From NCBI RefSeq assembly GCF_023156385.1, contig NZ_JAKZAK010000008.1, forward strand, positions 1 through 64,000: 64,000 bases of DNA, given 5' to 3'. Position 1 is the stretch's first letter, and every line of letters begins with the position of its first letter. Positions 9,000-17,992 of this stretch are shown one piece after another. Both the position numbers and the translations under genes were made by a program. The DNA comes from Marinobacter xestospongiae. Its GTDB lineage: Bacteria; Pseudomonadota; Gammaproteobacteria; Pseudomonadales; Oleiphilaceae. Below the pieces are notes generated by a model, which worked only from the letters and a program-made list of their open reading frames with translations, was not told the origin of the DNA and searched no databases.

Positions 9000-10433
9000 A
9001 TGACAAACACGGTTGATAACGACTACCTGGCCAAGCGCCAGCTCAAGAAAGGCACCGCCGGCTGGATACTGCTGGCTGGTCTGGGGGTGTCCTATGTGAT
9101 TTCCGGCGACTTTGCCGGCTGGAACTTCGGGATTGGCGAGGCCGGCTGGGGCGGTTTTGCCGTTGCCATGGCGTTGATGGCAACGATGTATTTTGCCCTG
9201 GTGTTGGCGCTGGCTGAGATGTCGGCGGCGATTCCGGCCGCTGGCGGGGGCTACAGCTTTGCCCGTCACGCCATGGGACCGGCCGGGGGTTACCTCACCG
9301 GACTGGCGGTGCTCATCGAGTATGCTCTGGCGCCTGCCGCCATCGTGATCTTCATTGGCGCAGCGGTGGAAGAATTGCTTGGCATCAACGGCCCCTGGGT
9401 CTACGCCCTGTTCTACGCCATCTTTGTCGGCATTCACCTGGCGGGCGTGGGCGAGGCGCTCAAGGTCATGATGGTGATCAGCGGGCTGGCGGTGTTTGCC
9501 ATCCTGGCCACCGCGGTGGCGTTGGTGGGGGATTTCGACTCCGCCAACCTGTTCGACATTGCGCCATCGGCCGCGGCCGGTGCCAGTGAAATCCTGCCAT
9601 TCGGCTGGTACGGGGTCTGGGCGGCGCTGCCCTTCGCCATGTGGTTGTTCCTGGCGGTGGAAGGTGTGCCACTGGCGGCGGAGGAAGCCAAGGACCCGGC
9701 GCGGGATATGCCCCGGGGCATCATCGGCGCCATGGTGTTCCTGCTGGGCACCGCACTGCTGGTGGTGATCCTGCTGGCCGGTGCGGCCGGTGCTGAAATG
9801 ATTGGTGCCAGTGGGGTGCCCCTGGTGGATGCCCTCAAGGCCACGGGTAGCGGCTCTCTGGCCACGGTGATCAATGTGCTGGGGCTGGCCGGTCTGATCG
9901 CGTCGTTCTTCTCCATCATCTATGGTTACAGCCGACTGGTGTTCGCGCTGTCCCGGGCGGGCTACCTGCCACGCTTCCTGTCCCTGACCAGTGAGCGCAA
10001 GGCTCCGGTGTGGGCGTTGGTGGTGCCGGGGATCTTCGGGTTCCTGGTGTCGCTGAGCGGTGAGGGGGATCTGATCCTGGGTATGGCGGTGGTGGGGGCG
10101 ACCCTGTCCTACGCGCTGATGGCGCTCAGCCACATCCTGCTGCGGTTGCGGCAGCCGGACCTGGCGCGGCCGTACCGGACACCGGGTGGAGTCTTCACCT
10201 CCGGTCTGGCCCTGGTGCTGTCGCTGGTGGCGATGACCGGGGTCTACGCCTTTGACCCCCGGGCCTTCAACTACACCCTGGTGCTGTTTGTGGTTGGCGC
10301 GCTGTACTACGCCCTTTACGGTCGTCACCAGCGGGTGGCCGGCACTGCCGAAGAGGAGCTGGCGCTGGTGCTCGATGCTGAGCACAGCCTCGATGACGAC
10401 AGCCTTGCCGATGCGCGAACCGCAGGCGCCTAG
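9000..10433 (+). CDS. eat: Ethanolamine permease (APC superfamily)
   Basis: A 477-aa inner-membrane carrier with about 12 hydrophobic segments. It starts at the ATG at 9000, with GGAG at 8989-8992, 19 bases after eutC. The N-terminal signatures GTAGWILLAGLGVSYVISGD and AAGGGYSFARHAMGP are typical of ethanolamine/amino acid permeases of the APC family. Its position as the third gene after eutBC supports import of ethanolamine, probably with a proton. It ends at a strong terminator. Confidence 0.93.
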   Translation: MTNTVDNDYLAKRQLKKGTAGWILLAGLGVSYVISGDFAGWNFGIGEAGWGGFAVAMALMATMYFALVLALAEMSAAIPAAGGGYSFARHAMGPAGGYLTGLAVLIEYALAPAAIVIFIGAAVEELLGINGPWVYALFYAIFVGIHLAGVGEALKVMMVISGLAVFAILATAVALVGDFDSANLFDIAPSAAAGASEILPFGWYGVWAALPFAMWLFLAVEGVPLAAEEAKDPARDMPRGIIGAMVFLLGTALLVVILLAGAAGAEMIGASGVPLVDALKATGSGSLATVINVLGLAGLIASFFSIIYGYSRLVFALSRAGYLPRFLSLTSERKAPVWALVVPGIFGFLVSLSGEGDLILGMAVVGATLSYALMALSHILLRLRQPDLARPYRTPGGVFTSGLALVLSLVAMTGVYAFDPRAFNYTLVLFVVGALYYALYGRHQRVAGTAEEELALVLDAEHSLDDDSLADARTAGA

Positions 10434-10466
10434 CGCCGACCGCGCTTAACGTCTGACGGTTCTGCC

Positions 10467-10489
10467 AAGCCGCCCCACGGGGCGGCTTT
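10467..10489 (+). terminator. Intrinsic terminator after eutBC-eat
   Basis: AAGCCGCCCC / GGGGCGGCTT is a 10-bp perfect stem with a 2-base spacer, followed by a T-rich stretch on the + strand. It lies between convergent genes and may serve both. Confidence 0.85.
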
Positions 10490-10504
10490 GTCGTTTGTCA
10501 CCGG

Positions 10505-13045
10505 CTACCGTTGGGCGACGGGTTGCTGCTCCCGAAGCAGTGCCAGACAGTCCTCGGCACCCACCCGCACCGCTTCATCAGCGGCGGTGCTGCCGGCATT
10601 GTTGGTGATGCCGGTGTTGGCTCCCTGTTCGAGCAGGGCGGCGACCAGTTTGGGGCGGGTGTTGCGGACGGCGAGGATAAGCGCAGTATTGCCATCGACA
10701 TTGCGACTGTCGGGATCGGCGCCCGCGGCCACCAGGTTTCTGATCAGGTCCGGATCTTTCTGATGTTCGCGGTACCATTCCAGAGTCACCCTGGCAATCA
10801 GATGGAGGCTGGTATCACCGGTTGCGGTGACCTTCGCGTTGGGGTCCGCGCCGTGATCCAGCAATATGGCGGCGGGTTCATGGCGGCCATTGAGAACCGC
10901 GTAGAGCAGCGGGGTCCAGCCAGCCCTGGTGGGAATGTTGGGGTCGGCACTGGCTGCCAGCAGGGTCCGGGTCGCACCGGCATGGTGGGTGGCCAGAAAG
11001 AGCGGGGTTTTGCCTTCATGGTCCTGGGCATCGATATCGAGGCCCGCGTCGATCAACGGTTGTATGAGGTCGGCGTGGTGGGTGAAGGCAGCAATGTGGA
11101 GCGCGGTTCGGCCACTGCTCTCGTCGGGGGCCAGATTGACCCCGGCCGCCAGCAGTTTCTGGACGGATTCGCGTTTGCCGTGAGACGTTGCCCGTCCCAG
11201 CAGCGAGCCGACGTCAATCATGGTCGCGTTGGGGTTGGCATCCGCTTCAAGCAGCTGATCGCGTACCTCTGGAAAGTCATTCATCACCGCCATGAACAGG
11301 GGGGACAAGCCGTTGTCCGCCGGCAGGTTGGGATCGGCCCCGGCCTCGATCAGCAATCGTGTGATGCGTGCTGGTGCCGACCTGTCGTCAGGTTCCTTGT
11401 TGGTGACGGCTTGCTGGAGAACGCTGCGGCCAAGGTCGTCCCGCTGGTTGGCATCGGCGCCCACGGCCAGCAGTTTCTCCACTGAGGTCACCTGGCCGTA
11501 GTAGGCGGCAAGGCCCAGTGGTGCCCAGCCATTATTGTCGTCAACGCCGGGATCGGCCCCGGCGGCCAGCAGGACGTCGCGCATATTCGCCCGCTCATTG
11601 ATGATCGCCAGGGCCAGTGGCGTGAAGCCATCGCTGTTGCGCGGGTTCAGGTTGGCACCTGCCTGAATCAGTTGTTGCGCCAACAGACGGTCGTACTTCC
11701 GATTGCCGTGCTCCAGGGTGTTGGTGGTGTAGTGCAACGGTGTCCAGCCGTTCTCGAATGTGGTCTCGAGGTTTGCCCCGGCCTCAATCAGGGCGATGGC
11801 GGCAGCCTCCCGGCCCCAGAACACCGCCTCATGGAGGGGCGTCCAGTTATCGTGCGTGCCGATGTCCGGATTGGCCCCCGCGGCGAGTAACTGCTCTCTC
11901 ACGTGTGGCCGGTCATTGGCAATCGACCAGTACAGCGGGGTGGTGCCTTTGTGGTTGCGGATGTCCAGGCTAGCGCCTGCAGCAATCAGCCGTCGGGCCA
12001 GTTCGGGGTCATTTTCAAGGCCGCTCAGGCAGCTGGTATCGGCGGTCAGGTGAAGTGCCGTTGCGCCGTCATCGGTCTGCAGATCCGGAGTGCTGCCGGC
12101 GGCCAGTAGTGCCTGTGTCGTGGCCAGGTCACCCCTGTCGACTGCCGTCATTAGCGGTGTCCAGAGCCGGTCAGTTGCGATGTCGGGATTGGCGCCGGCC
12201 GCTAGTAGCTGGTCCCGCAGGTGTGGCCGGTCAAGCCGGATGGCATTGTGCAACGGAGTTCTGCCCTGGTCATCGCGGATGTCGGGGTTGGCGCCGGCGG
12301 CCAAAAGCGCGTCGACAACCCGGGGGCGATCGTTGAGCACCGCGAGCTGCAGGGCGGTGACGCCGGAAGGGGCATTGGCATCGAGCTTGGCGCCGGCCTG
12401 AACCAGCAGCTGGATCAGCGCCAGGTCGGAAGCGCGCTGACCGCTCAATTCCGGGCTCGCTGTCAGGTGCAGGGGGGTAAGCCCTTTGGCGCTTGCGTCG
12501 TTGACGCCGGCACCACCTGCAATCAGCAACCGGGCATTGGCGAGGCTGCCGAAACGAATCGCCTGCATCAGCGGAGTCAACTTGTCATCGCCGAAGCGGG
12601 TCTGCGGACTGGCACCATGATCCAGCAGCACCTGAAGGTGGTCCTGGAAGCCATAGCCGGCGGCCAGGCTGCTGAGCAGGGTGTGGCCCTGCTCATCGAT
12701 GGGAACGTCGATGTAGAAGCGCTGCTGCGCCAGGTACTGGTCCAGTTCACCGGCCTTCAGCTGTCGCTGGCTGATCTGGCGGAGCAGGGCGATTGCGGTG
12801 GTTGAACTCTCCGCCAGCAGGCGCTCTGCCAGTGCCCGGGCATCGCTTCCCGGCGGTGACTGCAGACCCCGAACCAGCGGGGTACGGCCGTTGTCTGTGA
12901 CCTGGTAGGGGGTGGTTTCCAGGGCTGCAACCAGGTCGGGCACGGGCTCGATTGTTGGCGTGGCAGCGGGGGTTGGCGGTTGCTGGGCGCAACCGACCAG
13001 AGTCGCCAGGGTGACGGCGAGGGTCAGGGGCCGGTAGGCAATCAC
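10505..13045 (-). CDS. Ankyrin-repeat lipoprotein with a 106-residue super-repeat
   Basis: An 846-aa lipoprotein: the signal peptide ends in LVGC (Cys19), and a Pro/Thr-rich linker follows. About 20 ankyrin repeats occupy residues about 115-840 and no enzymatic domain is visible. The repeats have a higher order. Residues 260-365, 366-471 and 472-577 are three consecutive 106-residue modules of 33+33+40. In each module the first repeat carries an R-x-x-x-R-x-x-LLAAGA motif, the second a W-T/A-P-L or similar motif, and the third a 7-residue insertion. Degraded copies flank them. It is probably a periplasmic or surface protein-binding scaffold. It ends at the eat terminator and starts 160 bp from phaC. 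Confidence 0.85.
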   Translation of the reverse strand: MIAYRPLTLAVTLATLVGCAQQPPTPAATPTIEPVPDLVAALETTPYQVTDNGRTPLVRGLQSPPGSDARALAERLLAESSTTAIALLRQISQRQLKAGELDQYLAQQRFYIDVPIDEQGHTLLSSLAAGYGFQDHLQVLLDHGASPQTRFGDDKLTPLMQAIRFGSLANARLLIAGGAGVNDASAKGLTPLHLTASPELSGQRASDLALIQLLVQAGAKLDANAPSGVTALQLAVLNDRPRVVDALLAAGANPDIRDDQGRTPLHNAIRLDRPHLRDQLLAAGANPDIATDRLWTPLMTAVDRGDLATTQALLAAGSTPDLQTDDGATALHLTADTSCLSGLENDPELARRLIAAGASLDIRNHKGTTPLYWSIANDRPHVREQLLAAGANPDIGTHDNWTPLHEAVFWGREAAAIALIEAGANLETTFENGWTPLHYTTNTLEHGNRKYDRLLAQQLIQAGANLNPRNSDGFTPLALAIINERANMRDVLLAAGADPGVDDNNGWAPLGLAAYYGQVTSVEKLLAVGADANQRDDLGRSVLQQAVTNKEPDDRSAPARITRLLIEAGADPNLPADNGLSPLFMAVMNDFPEVRDQLLEADANPNATMIDVGSLLGRATSHGKRESVQKLLAAGVNLAPDESSGRTALHIAAFTHHADLIQPLIDAGLDIDAQDHEGKTPLFLATHHAGATRTLLAASADPNIPTRAGWTPLLYAVLNGRHEPAAILLDHGADPNAKVTATGDTSLHLIARVTLEWYREHQKDPDLIRNLVAAGADPDSRNVDGNTALILAVRNTRPKLVAALLEQGANTGITNNAGSTAADEAVRVGAEDCLALLREQQPVAQR

Positions 13046-13146
13046 TGTGAAAATCCTTTTCCAGTGTGGGTGGTTTGATCGCTGGCATGCTACCGCAAGT
13101 TGCAGCCAGGGCCCAGAGGGGCGTCCGGCCGGCCCATGGCCTCAAT

Positions 13147-13179
13147 CTATGAGTTATCTATGAGCTATTTATGAGGTCA
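13147..13179 (-). promoter_or_regulatory. Three 11-bp direct repeats (PhoB/OmpR-type spacing) upstream of the ankyrin gene
   Basis: Read on the minus strand, the motif CTCATA(A/G)AT recurs three times at exactly 11-bp steps. Eleven-bp direct repeats of a 7-bp core plus an AT-rich 4-bp spacer are the layout bound by PhoB/OmpR-family regulators, and the PhoB core (TGTCATA) is similar. The site lies about 100-130 bp before the ankyrin gene start, just past the phaC stop. Repeat and period are seen; the regulator is inferred. Confidence 0.45.
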
Positions 13180-13204
13180 GGGAGGTCATGGGCCGGCGTC
13201 TGGA

Positions 13205-15010
13205 TCAGACCAGTCGCTTCTGGACGTAGTGCCCGGGGGCGTCCTCAACGACCTCCAGTTCCCCGTCACCGGGCAGCCGCGGTGCCACGTCCTCGCCCTG
13301 GAAGCGGCTGACCCAGGATTGCCAGTGGGGCCACCAGGAGCCCTGGTGATGCTCGCTGCCTTCGAACCAGTCCTCGGCGGTTTCGGCCTCGTCGCCGTTT
13401 TCATCGTTGTTGACGTTGTTGATGTTGTTGACATAGTAACCGTACTTGCCCGGTTCCGGCGGGTTGATGATGCCGGCAATGTGGCCGGACTGTCCCAGTA
13501 CGAAGTGTTTCTCGCCGCTGAACAGGCGGTAACCGGCGTAAGTGGATTTCCACAGGGCGATGTGGTCCTGCTGGGCGGACACGAACATCGACGGGGTGTC
13601 GACGCTGGCCAGGTCGATGGGAGTGCCGGCGATGGTGAGGGCATTGGGCTCACGCAGGCGGTTGTTGATGTACATTTCCCGCAGGTAGTACTTGTACATG
13701 GTGGCCGGCAGGTTGGTGGAGTCCGAGTTCCAGTACAGCAGATCAAACGGCAGCGGTGGCTCACCCTTGAGGTAGTTGTTGACGAAGTAGGACCAGATCA
13801 GGTTGTTCTCCTTCAGCGAGGAGAAGCTCAGGGCAATGAAGCGGCCGTCGTAGTAGCCGATCTTGTCGATGTAATTCTCCAGGGCCTGAACCACCCGCTG
13901 GTTGAGGTAGACCCCGATCTCGCCCGGATCACTGAAATCCAGCAGGGTGGCGAAGAACGTGGAGGATTTCACCCGGTCGTCACCGGCTTTCTTCAGATGG
14001 GCGAGCGTCGTGGCCAGCAGGGTGCCGCCAACGCAGTAGCCGATGGTGTTGAGCTGACGCTCACCGGTGGCTTTCTCCACCGCGTTCATGGCTTCCAGCA
14101 CGCCTTCCTGAACATAGTCCTCAAAACTGGTGTCGCGGTAGGACTCGTCCGGGTTCACCCAGGAAATCATGAACACCGTGTGGCCCTGGGCCACCAGCCA
14201 GCGCACCAGCGAGTTCTTCTGCGCCAGGTCCATGATGTAGTACTTGTTGATGAACGGCGGCACCACCAGCAACGGCGTCTTGTGAACGGTGTCGGTACTT
14301 GGCTGGTACTGGATCAACTGGAACAGGCGGTTCTGGTACACCACTTTGCCCGGCGTGGTGGCTATGTTCTCGCCTACCTTGAATGCCTTCTCGTCGGTCA
14401 TTGAAACGTTGAGCAACTGACGGCTGCGGATGATGTCGCGGTAAAAGTTCTCCAGCCCCTGTACCACACTCAGGCCCCAGGTCTGACGGCATTTGCGTAC
14501 CGCTTCCGGGTTGGTGATGAAGAAGTTGGTGGGGGCGAGGGCGTTGACGAACTGGCGCACCAGGAAGGTGAGCTGACGGCGGTTGGCGTCGCTGAGGCCA
14601 TCGAGATCGTCCGTCAGCTTGTCGAGGTACTCGGCGTTGATCAGATAGCTCTGGGCGATGGCGTAATAGAAGGGGTTGCGTTGCCAGGCCTCGTCATCGA
14701 ACCGGTGGTCGCTGCGCTGGGGCGCAACCACCGGGTCTGTGGGCTGGCGCAGTGCGGTCAGCGCCACGTTCTGGGTGAGCTGCCAGTATTTCATCGCCAG
14801 ATCGGCGTTGTCCTGCATGAGTTTTGACGGATCGATGATGGCCTCGCGAAAGGCGGCGGAGAGGCTGCTGCTGACATCCTGAACAAAGGAGCTGTCCGGG
14901 GTGGAGAGTTTGGCCGGGTTGAGGGTACGGGCGACCGTATCCTGGGACAGTTTCAGCAGGGCGGAGGCATGACGAACGTAGTCTTTCGCGAACTTGGTCA
15001 GGGATTCCAT
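13205..15010 (-). CDS. phaC: Class I poly(3-hydroxyalkanoate) synthase
   Basis: A 601-aa PHA synthase, normal for class I (about 590). It polymerises (R)-3-hydroxyacyl-CoA, mainly 3-hydroxybutyryl-CoA, on the granule surface. The lipase-like box GYCVGG places the nucleophile at Cys326. The other triad members lie in SAQQDHIALWKS (Asp) and GQSGHIAGIINPP (His). The start at 15010 (MESLTKFAKDY) is preferred over one 8 codons upstream because a GAGGTC-like site precedes it. It is the last gene of the leftward PHA set. Most class I synthases lack the Asp/Glu-rich tail seen here after residue about 530 (VNNINNVNNDENGDEAE). Confidence 0.96.
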   Translation of the reverse strand: MESLTKFAKDYVRHASALLKLSQDTVARTLNPAKLSTPDSSFVQDVSSSLSAAFREAIIDPSKLMQDNADLAMKYWQLTQNVALTALRQPTDPVVAPQRSDHRFDDEAWQRNPFYYAIAQSYLINAEYLDKLTDDLDGLSDANRRQLTFLVRQFVNALAPTNFFITNPEAVRKCRQTWGLSVVQGLENFYRDIIRSRQLLNVSMTDEKAFKVGENIATTPGKVVYQNRLFQLIQYQPSTDTVHKTPLLVVPPFINKYYIMDLAQKNSLVRWLVAQGHTVFMISWVNPDESYRDTSFEDYVQEGVLEAMNAVEKATGERQLNTIGYCVGGTLLATTLAHLKKAGDDRVKSSTFFATLLDFSDPGEIGVYLNQRVVQALENYIDKIGYYDGRFIALSFSSLKENNLIWSYFVNNYLKGEPPLPFDLLYWNSDSTNLPATMYKYYLREMYINNRLREPNALTIAGTPIDLASVDTPSMFVSAQQDHIALWKSTYAGYRLFSGEKHFVLGQSGHIAGIINPPEPGKYGYYVNNINNVNNDENGDEAETAEDWFEGSEHHQGSWWPHWQSWVSRFQGEDVAPRLPGDGELEVVEDAPGHYVQKRLV

Positions 15011-15040
15011 CGGGGACCTCTGGGGCAGGAGCATAGAAAT

Positions 15041-15062
15041 GCCACCGGGGAAGCCCGGTGGC
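15041..15062 (-). terminator. Hairpin between phaP and phaC
   Basis: GCCACCGGG / CCCGGTGGC forms a perfect 9-bp stem with a 4-base loop, 23 bases after the phaP stop and 31 before phaC. Only a weak T run follows in the leftward direction. It may partly terminate or stabilise the phasin message so that phasin exceeds synthase. Confidence 0.5.
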
Positions 15063-15084
15063 GGTTGGCCGTATTGCGGACCGA

Positions 15085-15477
15085 CTAGCTGGCAGGCGTT
15101 GCCGTTTTCTTCTGGGCAGTCTTGGCGGGCGCCTCTGGCTTGGCCTCGGCAGTGTCTTCGGCATTGCTGGCGACGGACTCCTGGAACAGCTGGCTGGCTT
15201 CGTTGCGGAAGTCCTCGGCCACTTTGCTGAGTTGCTGGAAGTCCTCGGACACCCGGTTGACCAGCTGGTTGAAGCGCTCGGGCTGGCTCTCAATGAAGCC
15301 TTTGACGCCATCGGCGTCACGAATCGAGGCCGCAGCCCGGGTCTGCTCCTCAATCAGCCCCAGGTAGCCCTTCAGGCTTGCCATCTGGGCTTCAACAACG
15401 CCTTCGCAGGTGTCCATCATCAGCTTGTTGACGCGGGTCATCGGTTCGGAGGAAAACTTGAATGAGTCAGTGAACAT
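15085..15477 (-). CDS. phaP: Phasin-family granule protein
   Basis: A 130-aa helical protein with the phasin pattern: an amphipathic segment (FKFSSEPMTRVNKLMMDTCEGVVEAQ), then heptad-like helices through residue about 95. It ends in an Ala/Pro/Lys-rich tail (EAKPEAPAKTAQKK) of the kind that binds DNA or polymer in PhaF/PhaP proteins. It coats PHA granules and sits between the reductase and synthase genes. Family assignment rests on composition, length and location. Confidence 0.8.
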   Translation of the reverse strand: MFTDSFKFSSEPMTRVNKLMMDTCEGVVEAQMASLKGYLGLIEEQTRAAASIRDADGVKGFIESQPERFNQLVNRVSEDFQQLSKVAEDFRNEASQLFQESVASNAEDTAEAKPEAPAKTAQKKTATPAS

Positions 15478-15558
15478 CGCTTGCTACCTTTTCGGTTGGG
15501 TTCGTCGTGCATGCGCCTGTACACAGCAACAGGCTCGGTCGTTACCGGCGGTGTCTGC

Positions 15559-16317
15559 TCAGTGCATGAACATGCCGCCGTTGATGGAAAGATCGGCCCC
15601 GGTGATGAAAGACGATTGCTCGTCCGCCAGGAACGTCACCAGCCGGGCAATTTCCTCCGGTTGACCGAAGCGGCCAACGGGGATCTGGGCTTTGATCTGC
15701 TCGCGGATCTTCTCGTCGATAGCCCGCACCATGTCGGTTTCCACATAGCCGGGAGATACCGTGTTCACGGTAATGCCCCTGCGCGCAGTTTCCTGGGCCA
15801 GTGCCTTGGTGAATCCGTGGATGCCCGCTTTGGCCGCGGAATAGTTGACCTGGCCAAACTGCCCCTTCTGGGCGTTGACGGAGGAGATATTGATGATGCG
15901 GCCATAGCCCTGGGCCAGCAGGGTGTCGAGGAAACAGCGGGTGACGTGGAAGACGCCGTCCAGGTTGGTGTGGATGACATCGTGCCAGCTCTCCAGTGGC
16001 ATTTTCTTCATCACTGCATCCCGGGTGATACCGGCGTTGTTCACCAGCACATCCAGGCGACCGTAGCGTTCCAGCAGTTCGCTGGCCGCGTGCTCGCAAC
16101 TGTCGGCGTCGGCGATGTCCGTCTTCACCAGGTCGATCTCCAGACCGTCATCCGCCATGCGTGCCTGCCAGTCCCGGGCGTCCGGTTCCCGTTCCTCGTT
16201 GCGGTAGGTCGTCACCACCTGATAACCATCGGTCGCCAGCGCCCGGCAGATGGCCTCGCCAATGCCCCGGGTGCCGCCGGTGACCAATGCAATGCGTGAG
16301 TTGTTGCGGGTCGTCAT
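15559..16317 (-). CDS. phaB: Acetoacetyl-CoA reductase (NADPH-dependent)
   Basis: A 252-aa short-chain dehydrogenase giving (R)-3-hydroxybutyryl-CoA for PhaC. The nucleotide-binding motif TGGTRGIG is at residues 13-20, NNAG at 93-96, and the active site is Ser145/Ser146, Tyr159 and Lys163. The sequences QFGQVNYSAAKAG and SPGYVETDMV are typical of PhaB rather than FabG. No phaA thiolase is encoded here, so acetoacetyl-CoA must come from a distant gene. Confidence 0.93.
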   Translation of the reverse strand: MTTRNNSRIALVTGGTRGIGEAICRALATDGYQVVTTYRNEEREPDARDWQARMADDGLEIDLVKTDIADADSCEHAASELLERYGRLDVLVNNAGITRDAVMKKMPLESWHDVIHTNLDGVFHVTRCFLDTLLAQGYGRIINISSVNAQKGQFGQVNYSAAKAGIHGFTKALAQETARRGITVNTVSPGYVETDMVRAIDEKIREQIKAQIPVGRFGQPEEIARLVTFLADEQSSFITGADLSINGGMFMH

Positions 16318-16380
16318 TGCTTACCTCCCTGTGTGTACAAGAATTGAACTAGAAACTGGCTGGTTGTTTTTTGTCCTGGA

Positions 16381-17709
16381 TCAAAGCAGCCCCATTGAGG
16401 CGGCCTCGTTTTCCAGGCTTTGCCGAAATTCCGGTGCCGCCAGGTTAATCAGTGCCCGGGCCCGCTGGGGAATCGACAGCCCCTTTAAATTGACGCAGCC
16501 GTGTTCGGTCACCACGAAATGCACGTCGTTGCGTGGATCGGTCACAGTGCCCCCGCGCAAACGCGGCACCACCCGACTGAGCCGGCCGGACTGGGCGGTT
16601 GAACGCAGAGCGACAAAGGAGCGGCCGTTGCGGGCGGAGTAGGCACCGCGAACAAAGTCCAGCTGGCCACCGGCACCAGAGAAGGGGCGATCGCCGAGCT
16701 GTTCGGAATTGATCTGGCCAGTGAGGTCAATCTCCAGCGCGGAGTTGATGGAGACCATGTTGTCGTTGAGGCGGATGATGTCCGGGTTGTTCACCCAGGA
16801 CGCTGGATAACCGACGATGGCGGGGTTGTCGTCGAGGAAGTCGTAGAGCGCCCGGTCCCCCAGGGCAAAGGTGAACACATGTTTGTGTTGCATCCAGGTC
16901 TTACGACGACCGTTCATGACGCCGGACTGGATCAACGGCATCATCGCCGGTGAGAACAGTTCGCTGTGCAGGCCCAGATCGCGGTGATTGGCCAGCTTGG
17001 CGAGCACCGCGTTGGGAACACCACCAACCCCGATCTGGAGGGTGTCGCCATCTTCAATACGCTCGACGATCCGGTCGGCGATGCGCAGGTCCACGTCGGT
17101 CGGCGGGTTTGGGGTGGCCTCCACCAGCGGATGGTCGTGCTCCACAATATGGTCGATCTCGGAGATGTGGACCGAGCATTCTCCGAACGTCCGTGGCATC
17201 TGGCGATTCACCTCCACCACCACCTTGCGGGCCTTGCGGATGACCGACGCGCCGTAATCCGCGTTGGTGCCAAGGCTGAAGTAACCATGGCGGTCCATTG
17301 GCGACACCGTCACGAAGAAGCAGTCCGGTTCGATGTGCTCGGTCAGTAGCCGCCCAACCTGATGCAGCATGGCGGGAACGAATTCCACCCAGTTGGGGGA
17401 GGCGGACTGGGCCATGGCGTCCCGGTCTGCCGGGCTCAGGAACAGCGGTCTTGGGGTGAGCCGGTCAGCGAGCTCCGGTATCAGCAGGCTGCGGCGTAAG
17501 GCGTCGGTCCCGTGCAGGTAATAGAGCGCGAGGGGGCCGATCAGCCGATCCTTGAGGGCATCGGCGGCAGCCGCCATCAGGGCGGGCGGTTGGGCCGCGC
17601 TCATGCCCAGAATCAGGTTGCGACAGTCTGCAATCTGCAGCACGGCGTCGGCTGGCGTCAGCAGCCTTTGGTGATAGAGCGCCTTTAACTCCGGGTTCCA
17701 AGCATCCAT
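16381..17709 (-). CDS. Acetyl-CoA hydrolase/CoA-transferase family protein
   Basis: A 442-aa class I CoA-transferase of the acetyl-CoA hydrolase / 4-hydroxybutyrate CoA-transferase group. Landmarks are LQIGVGGVPNAVLAKL mid-protein and the C-terminal GDRPFSGAGGQLDFVRGA and TEHGCVNLKGLS. It moves CoA between acetate or another acid and an acyl-CoA; the partner acids cannot be told from sequence. It stands 63 bp upstream of phaB in the same direction, so it may feed or drain CoA thioesters for PHA synthesis. A three-fold 11-bp repeat lies just upstream. Confidence 0.85.
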   Translation of the reverse strand: MDAWNPELKALYHQRLLTPADAVLQIADCRNLILGMSAAQPPALMAAAADALKDRLIGPLALYYLHGTDALRRSLLIPELADRLTPRPLFLSPADRDAMAQSASPNWVEFVPAMLHQVGRLLTEHIEPDCFFVTVSPMDRHGYFSLGTNADYGASVIRKARKVVVEVNRQMPRTFGECSVHISEIDHIVEHDHPLVEATPNPPTDVDLRIADRIVERIEDGDTLQIGVGGVPNAVLAKLANHRDLGLHSELFSPAMMPLIQSGVMNGRRKTWMQHKHVFTFALGDRALYDFLDDNPAIVGYPASWVNNPDIIRLNDNMVSINSALEIDLTGQINSEQLGDRPFSGAGGQLDFVRGAYSARNGRSFVALRSTAQSGRLSRVVPRLRGGTVTDPRNDVHFVVTEHGCVNLKGLSIPQRARALINLAAPEFRQSLENEAASMGLL

Positions 17710-17756
17710 TTGCCACCGGCTCCTTAAGGGTCCAAGTCTGGCCTAATCTGCCTGAG

Positions 17757-17793
17757 GGTTATGACCGTATGGTGACCAATATATGACCAGTGG
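17757..17793 (-). promoter_or_regulatory. Three 11-bp direct repeats (Pho-box-like) upstream of the CoA-transferase/PHA genes
   Basis: On the minus strand GGTCA(T/C) occurs three times at 11-bp steps (TGACC on the + strand at 17762, 17773 and 17784), 53-80 bp before the gene start. The PhoB box is repeated (C)TGTCAT with a 4-bp AT-rich spacer, so each unit differs from the core at about one position. Phosphate limitation commonly induces PHA synthesis. The repeats are seen; PhoB binding is inferred. Confidence 0.5.
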
Positions 17794-17992
17794 CGCTTTG
17801 GGCATCAGCCATTGGTCGAGTACTGACCGCCGATTGCCGCCGCCCTCACGAACCCTGATACCAGACCTCAGATCTTACGATTGGACCGTTTCAGCACGGT
17901 TTGCCATTGTCGTTATCCAATGACTCAGGCGGGAGATCGGCGCATCTCCCGGGTGTATTGATAGCCGGTATGGTCCGGTTTGGGAGAGTGCG

